Assembly (NCBI RefSeq): GCF_052324685.1
Contig: NC_135223.1
Location: 21,054,428 to 21,118,427, forward strand
Direction of reading: 5' to 3'
Length of the DNA stretch: 64,000 nucleotides
Origin: Brachyhypopomus gauderio
Lineage: Eukaryota > Chordata > Actinopteri > Gymnotiformes > Hypopomidae
Below, in pieces: positions 20,234 to 31,944 of this stretch (position 1 is its first letter; each line of letters begins with the position of its first letter). The notes beneath the pieces are model-generated. The model made no database searches. It worked only from the letters and a program-made list of their open reading frames with translations, and was not told where the DNA came from. The translations under genes and the position numbers were made by a program.

Positions 20234-22474
20234 GTAAGTCACAATAACCTGCTTTGTATTTTCCAGGACTATAAAAAGGGCATCTAGAATAACATCTCAA
20301 GTGTTTTAAAGAGAATTCCTGTTGTTATGTGTGTGACTATGGTTGAATCTTCAAGTGTCTGAATTATTTCCAGGAGGGGATCACTTTATCAGCATATTGA
20401 AAAGGTTGCCCCGGGAGACTCTGGTCTAACAACTTGTTCCATAAAATCCAGTTTCAGCCCTGGCTTACTGTTTATTGTGTTTTGCTCTATGCCTTCACCT
20501 TGGTGAAGTTTGCTATATTTAATACATGGTCTGAGATTCACAGCTATTTACATGCTGAATTGGGCCTCATATTGCCAATCAATATTTAATTGAAATGTTA
20601 ATTGGAAAATTTTGCTTTTTAAAAGAAAAGAGACTTTACGCTGAAACCACGTGTCAAGTAACCTTTTAACTGCCTGCATGTGTGCACTGACGCCACATAT
20701 GGTGCACGGTGACAGGTTAAACAGGATGAGTGCTTCCTGCCAAGTGTGTTGAAAACTAAAACTACAAACCTCAAATTACACCTGCACCTGGATGTTTACA
20801 CAAATCATTATTGTTTCATTTGTTTCATTTAATGAAGGGGGAAAAATAAAGAAAAGATAGAGAGAAAGAGAGATAACAGTCACACTAAATTGTACTTTAA
20901 ACATAATTACATTACTGTCAGGACTCCTTTTTATTAGTAGTATTATTTGTATTTTCATGGTAAGACAAGCACATATTGTTCTCTGCTTTTCAGATACCAG
21001 GAGCCCAGTGAGGGAAGGAGTCCTTGGCTTCATTTTGGGAGCAGTGGGGGGGTGTGCACTGGGAGTTACGCACTCACCAGTCAACCAGGCCATGGCTGAG
21101 ATCATTGAAGGGTCCCTACTGAAGCCGATCACAGCTGGCGTGAGGACCGTGGGCCCTCTGGGTCTGGGGACTCTCCTGGGCGCGACGGCAGTAACTGCAG
21201 CAATGACAGCAGCTGTAGCAGGTGTGATTGGAGCCGCCCTGGTCGCGTTGCTGCTCGTTAGGTTAAAGAGCTCTGGGGTGGAGGGTGTGGGCGGGTGTGT
21301 GTGGTTCACTGCTGGACTGGTGGCGGCGCTGAGCACCACGGCCTGCGGAGCGGCAGTCGGGTTCGCCGTGGAGCACCTCACCCACGGGTGGGGAGTGGCG
21401 GCGCTGCTCTGGGCTCTGGTGGTGTTCACAGCACTGAAGATGCTGGTTCACGTGGCCGTGCGGCTGACCTGCAGGGAGAGGGACCGCGGTAATGTCCTGC
21501 AGCTCGGCGCCAGGGCCGACGGGCGTGGGCGGAGCTCACTGGAGGCCATGGAGGCAGAGAAGAGAGAGAGGGTGACTGTGGAGATCGAACACACTATCGC
21601 TACTTTGGAGTCCAGCAATGGGATAGAAAGGCCCAAGCACAGAACCGCCTGGGAAACCCGATGGCAGGAGAGGGAGGAAATGGAGACGTTGAAGAGGGAG
21701 ATGGTCGAGCAGAAGGTGATCCAGCAGCGTCTAACCAAGGTTATGGCCAAATATGTGGAATTTCTGGCTTTTTCTGGAGCTCCAATGACAGTGACTGCAG
21801 TTGTGACCGCCAGCTTCGGGATCTTTGGATATGGAGACTACCGATTTGTTTTTGTGGTCTTGTTAGCTCTGGTGCTCTGTATGGCTTTCGTGCTCATGAG
21901 ATCGATGCATTTGAACTTCTGGATGTTCACCGGCTGCATGGCGATGTTTGCCACGTTTGCCATTGCCGTGTTGACCGTGCACGCGGGACAAGAGGCCGCA
22001 GGAATGGCTGTAAAGATGCAACAGATGGGACAGAAGCTGAATAATGAGGTCATAACGGCCCAGATGGACCACAGATCATCACTAGAGGCCATAGCTGCAA
22101 GCTTCTTCGTGTCAAAAGTGTGTCAAGTTGGCTTAGGGGCAACCGTTGGAGGTCCGCTAAATCCAAAGGTTTTAGTCAAAGTCATAGTGGGAGGATGTGT
22201 GGCAACAGTAGCTATTATTTCAATAGTTGAGGGGTCATCAGTGGTTCTTGGGGTTGGTGGGTTGACAGGGGCATTACTGGGGGCTGTAGGTGCTTCTGGT
22301 GTGTCTCTGGGGGCAGCTGCAGCTGTAGCCGTTCAGTGGTCCTCATGGGTGGGAACAATGAGCACAACAGCTGGAATGTTCCTCGGTGCTTTAGCCGTAG
22401 GGAAGTGGAACATTGTCAACACAGCGATCTATGTTCTTGTTGCCTACATTTTTGCAATGATAAATCCTTATTGA
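20215..22474 (+). CDS. Unrecognised multi-pass membrane protein (two coding exons)
   Basis: I do not recognise this family. Exon 1 (20215-20233) has ATG in a good Kozak context (A at -3, G at +4) and reads MAPPQP plus one base before a consensus donor, gtaagt. Exon 2 (20994-22474) follows the acceptor ctctgcttttcag and completes the codon, giving 499 residues. Without splicing, an ATG at 20957 would give 505 residues but has a poor context. The N-terminal half (about residues 14-163) holds four or more Gly/Ala-rich hydrophobic segments. Residues about 164-262 are charged and helical, rich in Glu, Arg and Lys, probably a cytosolic coiled coil. Residues about 270-495 hold six or more further hydrophobic segments, the last ones very rich in Gly, Ala, Val and Ser. 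There is no signal peptide with a cleavage site, and no nucleotide-binding or catalytic motif that I can see. A continuous frame with strong amino-acid bias argues for a functional gene. Function is unknown. Confidence 0.75.
20994..22474 (+). CDS. Coding exon 2 of the unknown membrane gene
   Basis: A single 1481-bp exon holds nearly the whole protein. The stop TGA is at 22472-22474. Confidence 0.8.
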
Positions 22475-23295
22475 GGAATTATGTATGTTAAGGAATGATG
22501 CCTTTGGGAAATAAACTGTTCCTGGGATACGGCTTAACCCAGAACTGCTGTAGGGTAGTGCATAATGTACCAAGATTTCATTTAGTTAATTTTTACTCAT
22601 GTTTTTTTTTTCTCCTGACTTATGCATTTTCTACAGGTGTCAAATTGTCCAGTCCAAACAGTGAAGGCATGACTTTCCATGATCTTTGTTTAAGCTGATA
22701 CTTTATGCCTATTGAACTATGATATTTGTGTTATTCCAAGACAATAAGTATTACAGTGTTTGCATGTTTAATGTGCAGTTTTTTCCTATGTGTTGTCTGA
22801 ATCTCATTTTTTGGCACCAAGCATTCTGGTAATATAATGGAGAACACATTTCCTATGAGATTGGTGAAGTCAGTCACTGAATCTTCTGAAGTACTCATGC
22901 CATATTACATGACATGATATTCTTGGGAAACTAAACTGACTATTCTTGTCTATAAACAGATTAACCCATGACTGCCCAGCCTTGTGATGGGGTTAACAGT
23001 AGAACTCAGCCGGCTGTGTTCTCTTGAATCCCTGGTTAATTTGATTACTGCAAAAGTTTCATTAACGGCCATGGTTCCTGTTCCATGATTGGATGTTTCT
23101 GATTGGCCACACCCATGTCCTGGTGTCATATTGGTCCGAACTCTTGTGTAAAGCTTTTTTATACCATGTCTTTATTGACACTGATGAAAGTAATGGAAAT
23201 GTTTGCCATGTTTTCTTATTCGCACTTTGCACATAACCATCTTGCTCAGTCAATAAAGAGTCTTCGATCAATAATAAATCTTTAGCCTCTCCATT
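22475..23295 (+). terminator. 3' UTR and polyadenylation signals of the unknown membrane gene
   Basis: No further coding potential follows the stop. Two AATAAA hexamers at 23252-23257 and 23273-23278 sit about 0.8 kb downstream, a plausible 3' end. Confidence 0.5.
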
Positions 23296-24828
23296 TCAAA
23301 ACATTTTATGTAGTTCTTGTGGGCTCTTTGGCATTTTATTCATCTCTGAAGAATATGTGTTCACCAACTTTGATGATCAATTTCAATTAACCTATTATTG
23401 CATTTATTTAGCCATTTACTTGCAATGATATTGTTGACGTCACTGTGATGGGAACTGTATTCCAATATACTATATACGGTCTGGTCTTATATATGGTCTT
23501 ATATACGGTCTTATATACGGTCTTAGACAGTTCTCACCTTCATATGTCACATCAACCTTCTATTTCTACCCTTTCTTCTTTTAATAGTGGATTACTGCTT
23601 ATATAATGAGGTTGTTCCTTTAGTTGCTGCATCTGGCTTTAAAGATTCAATCGCTTTTCCATGTTGTGAATAGGATGCCTTCCCTAGAGCAGTGGACTTT
23701 TCTTATACCCTGCATTAATTTTAATATTTTTACAAAAGCCACCCCATGCACTTTATATAATATCACACAAAATAAATCAATTATGAATTCTTGAGCCCTA
23801 GCTAGGATTCATTATTTGACTTATGTATGTTATCACTATCTCATAGAACCAGTGCATCACATTTCTACATCACAACCCTAAACACACAGCAGCACACTGC
23901 CACAGCCCAATGAGATACATTCAGTGAATACTTAAACATGAACAACTCAAGGACTTTAACACAGTAAATGCAAAATCTACACAATGAGCAAGACCTGCTT
24001 AATGTGCTTTTTAGCAGAACGTGCTCTCAAGGGACTAATAAACTGTCTCTGTCATCAAGAATTGTAATGCTTTTCTTAACAAATGGACACCCGATTTCAT
24101 AGTTTGAATTTCAACCACCTACTCAGGCAGTTTGAGTATTTATCACATTCCTGCTCCGTGCCTCTGCCTACACACAGCGGGACTATTTGTATAGTGCCAT
24201 CTGCTCACCGTGGTCCCATTCAACTGCCAGGTTTTGCTTATCTGCCAACACTATTGTTATTTAATGGAATGTGTACTGGGCTGACAATACCGTCTACACC
24301 ACGTACAGGACAGTCACCACCACTGATGTAGAATTCACCTTTTCCTTACAGCGACCTGCAGCTGTTCACCCACCTGGGAAACTCCTGGCTGACTCACCAA
24401 ATTTGTCATGGAGGACTGTATTCCATCTCCCATGTATGCTTTAGGATAAGCATAACAATTCAAATGAACTTTATTGCAGAGACTCGGTCAGAGAGGAGTA
24501 ATGAGTAACAGAGGAGGCCCGTGTCATGAGCAAACACTGATTAGGTGATGGTGATATGTACCGGTAATCTTAGATAACCTATGGGGTTCTTTAAAGGTTG
24601 GGCATTCATGTCTTCTCTAATTGGGTTGCTGTTATTTCTCTAACTCACTGTATTTTCTAATTGCCTTGCTTTAATCTTGCTTGCTGACTCGAATTAATTT
24701 TATTTGCCATCGTGTTGCTGATGATGTCTGGGCATCTTTAGTCATTGGGCAATTATATTCAAAAGAGTTGAGAAAAAACAGCTGATAAAGTGTCAATTTT
24801 GTCATTTACTGACAAAAAACATACTACA

Positions 24829-24941
24829 TCCTTTATACATACTACATCCTTTAACCATACTACATCCTTTAACCATACTACATCCTTTAACCATACTACA
24901 TCCTTTATACATACTACATTCTTTAACCATACTACATCCTT
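24829..24941. repeat. 18-bp tandem repeat, about six copies
   Basis: The unit is ccatactacatcctttaa with slight variants. The frames it opens on both strands (TTSFNH and its complement) are not genes. Confidence 0.9.
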
Positions 24942-25169
24942 AGTACAGATTACAATAGTTGAATCTAACCAATATAATCTCAACAATACAAATTTATATA
25001 AGCATGCGAGACCCAACTCTAATGAAAAGTTGCTGCTTATCTATTCAGTTGTTTTATTTGTGATCTGACTGGGATTAACTGTGACGTATGACATTTAAAT
25101 ACCAACATTAAAATTTGTTTCACTCCTGTGATACTGTCCATGTAAATATTTGGGAAGCTTCATGCTATA

Positions 25170-25207
25170 GCAGGGCTGTCAGGGCTGTCAGGGCTGTCAG
25201 AGCTGTC
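25170..25207. repeat. 9-bp tandem repeat (cagggctgt), four copies
   Basis: Four direct copies, the last with one change. Confidence 0.85.
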
Positions 25208-26449
25208 ATCTTACAACCATTCTGTCTGCTCTAATGCACGAATACCCTGTGAACTTGAATCATGAGTTTTATGCCAAGAGTGATTGCATATGTAATTGTG
25301 TAGGTTGTATATGTAGATGTACAATATACTATTTTTGTACAAAATTAGCACATGCTCTGGATATGCCTTACGAGCATGTTAAGATATATGATTATAAAAC
25401 TACATAATTTTCCTTGCTTAGTACGAGCGTTATCAGACGGTTCTGTAGGGCAATAGCACCATCTTGTGGGCAGAAATTGCAACTATGAATGCTTTAACAT
25501 ATCTTTCCTTGTCTAAATAATCTTTATACTAGGAAAGAAACAAATACCAGATAAGGCTTCCAGCTTCGTTAACCTGACCTTTTGACTTTTTAATACTTAC
25601 CTTATGCACTCCTTAACCCTTTGGTCCGATGTAGCACCATAGAAGTCCTGTCCCAAACACAGAGCACAAAGGGGGAAACCCACCCGCAGTACAGCAGCAG
25701 GCCTTCACAGGCCAGGGATACTGCACACACAGAAACATTTGTGCACAGTAATTGCTCTATGATTAGCCTAACGGTTTTAATGGGGCAAGACTAAATGATG
25801 GCTGAGGGAGCCTTACATAATGGAATGACAACGATAAAGAATACAGCGCATGTGAATCACCCAAGGGAAACGTTTGGGGAATGATGATTAATGATAATAG
25901 TGCATTTAGGCCTATTTAAAATTATCAAAATTTTATCTTGATAGCATTTTTTTTCTTAAAAAGAGCAAGTAATAATAATAAATCAGTATTCATCTGTAAT
26001 AATTAAGCCTAAACACTGAAAAGCTTTTGCCACTCGCTGTCAATAAAGTCTTTATGTGAGATTTTGTCTCTGGCATCTTAACGTTTTTGAGAGTGAATCT
26101 GCCAGAATCATTCAGATCATTTCACAGAACTGCTCCTGCATCTCTATTACCATCATCAAATGTAGTTGTAGTTGTAGTTGAGGAGCGATACCTCTTTGGC
26201 CAATTTATGGAATTGTTACAGGATTTTCAGCTCTACTCAATTTGTCCCTTCACCAACCTATCATTTCACTATGTATTGTGTATTACCTATTGTATTATTC
26301 TTTTTTTCCCCATACAAAGTGTTTTGTCAGCTGTAATTCTTCATCAGTAACAGTATATTGCTTCAGGTGTAGGCTAACACCTAAAAATAATGCATTTACA
26401 CCAATATTATAATGCATGCTAGAAAAGCTCTACATTTCCAAAGTAGCTC

Positions 26450-27030
26450 AAAATTCTTGGAAATTATGTATTATTGGTATATCTGGATGACATAAAAGGG
26501 GAGATCAACTATCACCACCCCCGTAAGTTGCTGGAAGGTGACTGGTGCATTACAAAGCCTGATTAGCATATGGTACCATTCAAACGGTCCAAACAGGGTG
26601 GTCAATTTTCCTCACTTACCCACATTTGGACAGAGGCAGCTGTCAAATCAACCTCTACCATGGACGTAATTTTGATTTCAAAAGTGGGGGGGACATAGAT
26701 TCGTCGCTATTTAAATATTTGGTTTTAACCGTAAAAACTGGGGGGGACCAAAGCCGGCTTTTGAAAAAGTGGGGGGGACATGTCCCCCCCCCCCCCCCCC
26801 CCAAAATTACGTCCGTGACCTCTACCATTTCCTAATGTGTCGAGTGAGTCTTCCACATGTGGGGGAGGATACGCATCTTTGCATGAGATTAATGTAGAGC
26901 TATCACTGTTCTCAAAAATCTCTCCCTATCAACGACTTACAGGTCTGTTTCAGGATGCCCTGCTGGACAAGGCTTTGCACGTGCCTTTTAAACTCTCAAA
27001 AATGCCTGGAACTCACCTCATGCTTCTCTG
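26450..27030 (-). mobile_element. Ty3/gypsy reverse transcriptase remnant
   Basis: Read on the minus strand, the translation has YPPPHVEDSLDTLGNGR, then a damaged LDLTAAY-like block, then FGPFEWYHMLIRLCNAPVTF, the region before the catalytic loop of a gypsy-type reverse transcriptase. Frames are broken by stops. A hAT MITE (26659-26817) is inserted in the middle, and the two halves of the RT match up across it. No LTRs were found. Sequence up to about 28.4 kb may belong to the same element, but I could not confirm it. Confidence 0.75.
26659..26817. mobile_element. hAT-type MITE, 159 bp
   Basis: The terminal inverted repeats read cayggacgtaattttg (one mismatch). The flanking 8-mers are both acctctac (26651-26658 and 26818-26825), a perfect 8-bp target duplication. 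The interior is G-run and C-run rich and could fold back. It splits the gypsy remnant. Confidence 0.92.
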
Positions 27031-28778
27031 AGGGGGCATCACATATAAGGATCCTATGCTTTTCAAGCAGACCCAGGAGCTCTCCGCACTGATGAGAACC
27101 AGGTGATGAAACAAGGACATCGTAATTCACCTGAACTGGTACAGCTGACCTCCATCACAGCCCTGAAGGTGGCAGTCCACCCGCTTGACTGCCTTTACAT
27201 GCAGGACCCCCATCGCTCTGCTCCGTGATGGCCCCTTCAGGACGTCCAAGACCAGGGATGTGTGAAGTGAGATTCAATTACTGTTGTAACCTCTGACCTG
27301 TGTCTAAAGCATGATTTATATTCACACCAGTCTAACTTCAGTAGTCTCCAAATGCATTTCCTCTGAGAGTACTAGACACCTCTTTTGAAACTGTCTCACC
27401 TGTCCTGTGGAGTCCTCTAAAGGACTGTTATATAGGAGTATTACAGAGGACTATTCTGTTTGCCTGAGGCATTGAGAGCTCCTTTCTATCCCCATGTTTA
27501 GGTGAAACAGCTTGGTTCTTTCTTCCCTCGCCATGTGAGCAGTGATGACTTGTGTACCTTGACTCTCTCCACAAACACACCTCCCTTTGCCGCCTTTCAC
27601 AGACATTTTCCTTAGTCTGCTCTGCTAAAGTTCGCCTTTCTCTTGACCATGAATGACTTGATACAAAAGATAGCTGCCTCTCAGGAAGACATGTATAACC
27701 TGGTAAAGTGTATCAAGGGTCAACGCAGGAGTAGCATTTACAACACGTCTAGAACAGGTGCAGCTTCAGGGGCTGCTTGGTGCAGGTGTCTCCTCTTCCT
27801 CTGACCAGGTGACTGAAGCCTGCATCATGTGCAAGACTCTAATCTTTTTCACCCTCCTCTTCGTTTCATGTCTCTAAAAGTCATCCCCTTAAGCCCAGGA
27901 CCAACTGCTCTTGAAACTCGCTGTCAGCATCAGGAACATGTTTGGAATCCCTTCAGGACCCCATTAGGGTTTACTGCAAATCATATGCATAGGAGCAGAA
28001 TGTCTGATCAGACAATCATCTGTTTTCCATCATAAAACTTTAATCTTGTGCCTACAGGCACCTCATCAACAAAATCTCATCAACACTCTTCTCCTCTCAG
28101 CATGAACCTTAATCATCCCTGTTTCATCCCGTAGTTGCTGTCTGACCAGTTCAATACGATCCTAATCCGTTACTTTCAGCAAAGGATTTCACCGCTGTGT
28201 CCCACTACTTAATTACATCTCCTGGTTTTGCAGCTTGCAACCAGCTTGCATTTTCAGGGGATGTACACAAACGCTGGGTTCTCTGAGCAGCAACATGTTG
28301 ACCAAGAACAGGTTTTGCCAAGGAAATAGCATCATGTTTTTATTCTAGCCTGCTGCGAACCTCCAAACGGCTCTGCCAGTCTGACGCACCTCTGCTAATT
28401 CGCTCTTTAGCTACAAGTCTAAAAACACATTTGCCCTTTGCCAGAACTAAGACAGGTGAGTGTTACCACTAAAGGTGGTTAGATATCCTCCCAATCAAAA
28501 CAAACAACCCCCTGGATTAACCCCCAAACCACCTGGATTAATGGTTAAATTATACTAACACAAACCTCAGTCTTAAATGAAGCAGTAACACAATGGATAG
28601 CAGTGTGAGATAGCTGTACAAATTAGCTTTTGACACAGATACCAATCACAGATAATGATGACTATCAGCAAAAGGAGAGTCCACACAAAAAACATAGGAT
28701 ATAAATCTAGACAGGTTAAACTTCACCTAGCCTCATACTGCATTGCATTGGGAGGGTTAGGGTTAGGGCTGAACACAC

Positions 28779-28783
<5 letters not shown>
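27031..28783. other. Intergenic region without recognised gene
   Basis: No feature is firmly supported. Parts may be old retrotransposon sequence. Two and a half TTAGGG units occur at about 28754-28768, too few to be called telomeric. Confidence 0.4.
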
Positions 28784-28856
<73 letters not shown>

Positions 28857-29246
28857 GGGTGGGACGCGATTAAAAAAATTAATCGAATTAATCGGAAGCT
28901 TTGTAATTAATTAATCGAAATTAATCGCATTTTAATCGCATTTCAGTATTTAACATGAGAAATATTAATTTAAGTTTGAATGATGAATGAATCAATGAAC
29001 ATAATCATAAACTTCAACATCTTGTTTATTTTTCCACTAGTCTACTACGAAGACCAATATATGTGTAGTGTGCAGAAAACAGTTCAGAACATTGGAAATT
29101 CTGACCAAAAATGTTGTTTAATTTAGGGAGTTTTGCTCAGGATATTGGAAGAATTGAAGTAAATCAGAAGATGTTTTTTAATACCATTTTAGATGGTAGA
29201 CTTTCTTTAATTTCCCAGGCCTCTGCCATAGGCATCTTCATAGTGC

Positions 29247-29432
29247 CTAGAAGTGGTCTTCTGCATGCTCAAAGCAAATGACTGGATCTTCATCATCTAT
29301 AGATTCATCATCTATAATATGAGCTGTCACACCAAGATCATTCTTGTTGCTAACAGAGGTCCAGTGATCCCCAGTCAGAGCCACATTTGTGGCACTCTTC
29401 ACAATAACCTGTTTTAATTCTTTCCTCATCAT
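29247..29432 (-). pseudogene. hAT transposase internal fragment
   Basis: Encodes KSATNVALTGDHWTSVSNKN followed by a LGVTAHIIDD-like segment, a well-known block of ZBED-related hAT transposases. It is separated from the BED finger by deletions and a nested MITE. Confidence 0.8.
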
Positions 29433-29466
29433 ACAGCTGCTGGATTTTCTTCGACATTGTCTTTCT

Positions 29467-29575
29467 GGGGTGAGTTTCCCAAAACTTTCTTAGTGTCAAG
29501 TACTTCGTCACCTCGTTCTTACGTACGAGGTTAAGAAGTACTTGGCGCTAAGAACGTTTTGGGAAACTCACCCCT
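29467..29575. mobile_element. Foldback MITE
   Basis: A near-perfect palindrome: ggggtgagtttcccaaaac at the left and gttttgggaaactcacccc at the right, with most of the interior also self-complementary (gaagtact, cgtacg centre). A clear target duplication was not seen, so the superfamily is open. Confidence 0.7.
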
Positions 29576-29869
29576 GGACGGTAGTTCGTAACTTGCATCA
29601 GTTGACACAATTCGCAGCGCTTCTTGTAAGCATTTATCTTCGACCACAGAGAGCGGACAACACAAATAATGTGACGCATCATGTATAAACGCGTGCGGAG
29701 TCGCGCGCTACGGCCATTCGCGAAAGTTTAATCCAGTCTTAATGGTCCAATGAAGGTCATTTAAAAACCAGGACGTTTCCTCACAGGATGTGAATTACGT
29801 ACGTTTGGTCACCCTATCGTACTAGGAATACATTTAGCAGCTAAGTTATCATTACTGACCTGCGCGTTA

Positions 29870-30180
29870 AGCTGGGCGTACACTGTGCGATTTTTGGCCC
29901 ATTTTCAGACGATTTTTCACTCGTTTCGGCTCAATCGCGTGTCGTGCATCGTATAGTTTACACAGGTAAACGAGGAACGATTCACACCTCACGACCAACT
30001 CCCGATCAGAAATCGCAGCGTCGCAAGAACACCAAACATGTTTGAAATTCAAATCGCTCCTCGTGAGAGTATCGCACTGTTGAAGCAGCTCCACGAGCCG
30101 ACTCTCCCTGCGATTTAGTCGTACAGTTTGAGCTGGAGCTGAGTACACGATTTAAAATATCGCACAGTGTACGCCCAGCT
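29870..30180. mobile_element. PIF/Harbinger-type MITE, 311 bp
   Basis: Perfect 22-bp terminal inverted repeats begin agctgggcgtacactg. The flanking trinucleotides are TTA (29867-29869) and TTA (30181-30183), the standard Harbinger target duplication. It is inserted directly after the BED-finger coding sequence of the surrounding hAT element. Confidence 0.88.
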
Positions 30181-30183
30181 TTA

Positions 30184-30422
30184 GCCGCAACATGTTTTGC
30201 GTTGAGGTGGTAACGAAGGGTGGAAGTGCTCCTGTGATAAGCGAACTCCTTCCTACATAAAGTGTAAATAACACTATTTTTGTTTGTATTTCCATCTGAA
30301 AGTTTCTTATATTTAAATTTCCCATCCACCAGCGTAGCCTCTTCAGTCATCTCCATCATGATCATCTTATTGTGTGTCCATAATCTGTATGCCCGGAACT
30401 CGCGCACTGAGAAACATTCCAC
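30184..30422 (-). pseudogene. hAT BED zinc-finger remnant
   Basis: The N-terminal DNA-binding finger of the same transposase. The second Cys and both His are kept (LCRKEF...HLNAKH), but the first Cys is replaced by Tyr. The frame runs on into the Harbinger MITE. Confidence 0.75.
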
Positions 30423-30530
30423 GGTGCAAAAGTGTCTCGTCCGTTAAATGCGTTAAAATGCGTTAATTTTTTTAGTGCGTTAATTTTCCTGTAATTAATT
30501 AATCGAAATTAACGCGTTAAAGTCCCACCA

Positions 30531-30605
<75 letters not shown>

Positions 30606-30956
30606 AATATTATATTATAATTTTTTAAATAAATGGTATTTCTTAGTATATGGTACTATGGCAAATAGACAAACAAACTAAAGAAATGATTATCTGGATA
30701 ACTGCTTTGCCAAACAAATTACTAAAAAACGAAACATTTTGTCCACTATGTTATGCACAGTAGCTACTTTGTATAGGCTACTTGTGTTATACAACGTAGC
30801 CAATAGTTCTGAACCTGACAGCCAGCGTCAGCTTACACTGCGTTTGATCTCCAACAAGTTTTTGACTGTCAGCTACAAACGTGACACCTCAAGGTTCACG
30901 CCCAGAGTCGCTCTTGTCCTAGTCTGAAACTCGTGAAGACGCTGCCAAGACGCCTT

Positions 30957-30957
<1 letters not shown>

Positions 30958-31037
<80 letters not shown>
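30958..31037. repeat. (CA)n microsatellite
   Basis: Uninterrupted 80-bp CA run about 340 bp upstream of the rragc start codon, directly next to the presumed promoter. Confidence 0.95.
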
Positions 31038-31039
<2 letters not shown>

Positions 31040-31045
31040 AGTGCA

Positions 31046-31070
31046 GTCAGGTGACTGTCGAGCACATGAC
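31046..31070. promoter_or_regulatory. rragc: Two TFEB/MITF-like E-boxes upstream of rragc
   Basis: GTCAGGTGAC at 31046-31055 differs by one base from the CLEAR consensus GTCACGTGAC. CACATGA at 31063-31069 is the reverse complement of the M-box TCATGTG. Rag GTPase genes of the C/D type are known MiT/TFE targets in mammals. Use of these sites here is inference. Confidence 0.4.
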
Positions 31071-31378
31071 TCGAACGGATCTCCCCGCGTCCCCCGGGGC
31101 TGCCGCGATGACTGACGGAACGTCGAGCGAACGGGCGTACGAATAGCCCGCAGCCCGTCCAATAAGCGTGCAGGGGGCGGGACTAAAGTAATGGTTTCGT
31201 TTCAGGGGGGGAGACACTCGTGACGGAAAAACGAGTATTGCCGCCCGACTTTACTCACCTCTATTAATAGACGTTTACTGCTTATTCACGCTCGGTTCGA
31301 TGTGTGCTGGATGTATAACCACCGTCCGCCAAAGCAAGTCGGCGTAAAGTAGAGGTGGGCGGGAGGACTCGGCTCAAG

Positions 31379-31558
31379 ATGTCGATTCAGTACGAGGAGC
31401 CGCTGGCCGACAGCTACGGGGTGGCGGACTCGTTTCCCAAAGACTTCGGCTATGGCGAGGAGGAGGCCGACATGGAGGACGGCCAGGCGCCCTCCGACAG
31501 CAAGCCGCGGATACTGCTCATGGGTCTGAGGAGGAGCGGCAAGTCGTCCATTCAGAAG
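31379..31558 (+). CDS. rragc: rragc coding exon 1
   Basis: Residues 1-60, with ATG in good context (A at -3). It carries the divergent acidic N-terminus and the P-loop. The donor is gtacaa after AAG. Confidence 0.95.
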
Positions 31559-31893
31559 GTACAATGAACACCGAGAACATGCGAGAAGACTCAAGCGTTC
31601 AAGCCTCTGAATCCACCACCACCGTCTAGCTGGCTGAGTGGGCTAACTAGCCAAATAAGCCTGTTAGCATAGCATAGAATAACATAGTTAGCCGGCTAGC
31701 GAGTTAGTTTGCTAACAAACCAACTCTCACAACCCTGGACTAGGCCAGATACATCCTGATTAACTGATGAAGCAAACTGCAAAGTAGAGAGAGTCAAAAT
31801 AAATGACTTGCAATTCCTTCATCCCTTTTGAATAGGTGTTTTATTAGACACATGATATATATATGGTGTGATGTAATAATAATATAATAATGG

Positions 31894-31944
<51 letters not shown>

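Larger units (their letters stand above)
23296..26450. other. Intergenic region without recognised gene
   Basis: AT-rich sequence with a 12-bp repeat at 23478-23525 (ggtcttatatac, about four copies), an 18-bp repeat at 24829-24941 and a 9-bp repeat at 25170-25207. Short open frames have no family signatures. Confidence 0.5.
28854..30533 (-). mobile_element. Decayed hAT transposon with BED-finger transposase remnants
   Basis: The ends read taggggtgggac and gtcccaccacta (11 of 12 as inverted repeats), with atatatat 8-mers on both sides. The duplication is not informative because the target is a TA repeat. On the minus strand, 30422-30184 encodes a BED-type zinc finger (LCRKEFAYHRSTSTLRYHLNAKH, here split) in which the first Cys appears changed to Tyr. 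Further along, 29432-29247 encodes NVALTGDHWTSVSNKN, a conserved hAT transposase block. Most of the catalytic core is missing, so it is inactive. Two other elements are nested inside. Confidence 0.85.
28784..30602. repeat. (TA)n microsatellite split by a hAT transposon
   Basis: TA runs at 28784-28853 and 30534-30602 flank the element at 28854-30533. They most likely formed one TA tract before insertion. Confidence 0.85.
30603..31378. other. Upstream region of rragc
   Basis: Contains an 80-bp (CA)n at 30958-31037 followed by a CpG-rich stretch up to the start codon that should be the rragc promoter and leader. Confidence 0.5.

Noticed and set aside
20776-21429. Minus-strand open frame of 217 codons opposite the membrane gene
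   Set aside because: Shadow of a GC-rich coding exon. The plus strand has the splice signals and the hydrophobic pattern.
28750-28770. Telomere-like TTAGGG units
   Set aside because: Only about two and a half units, too short for an interstitial telomeric sequence.
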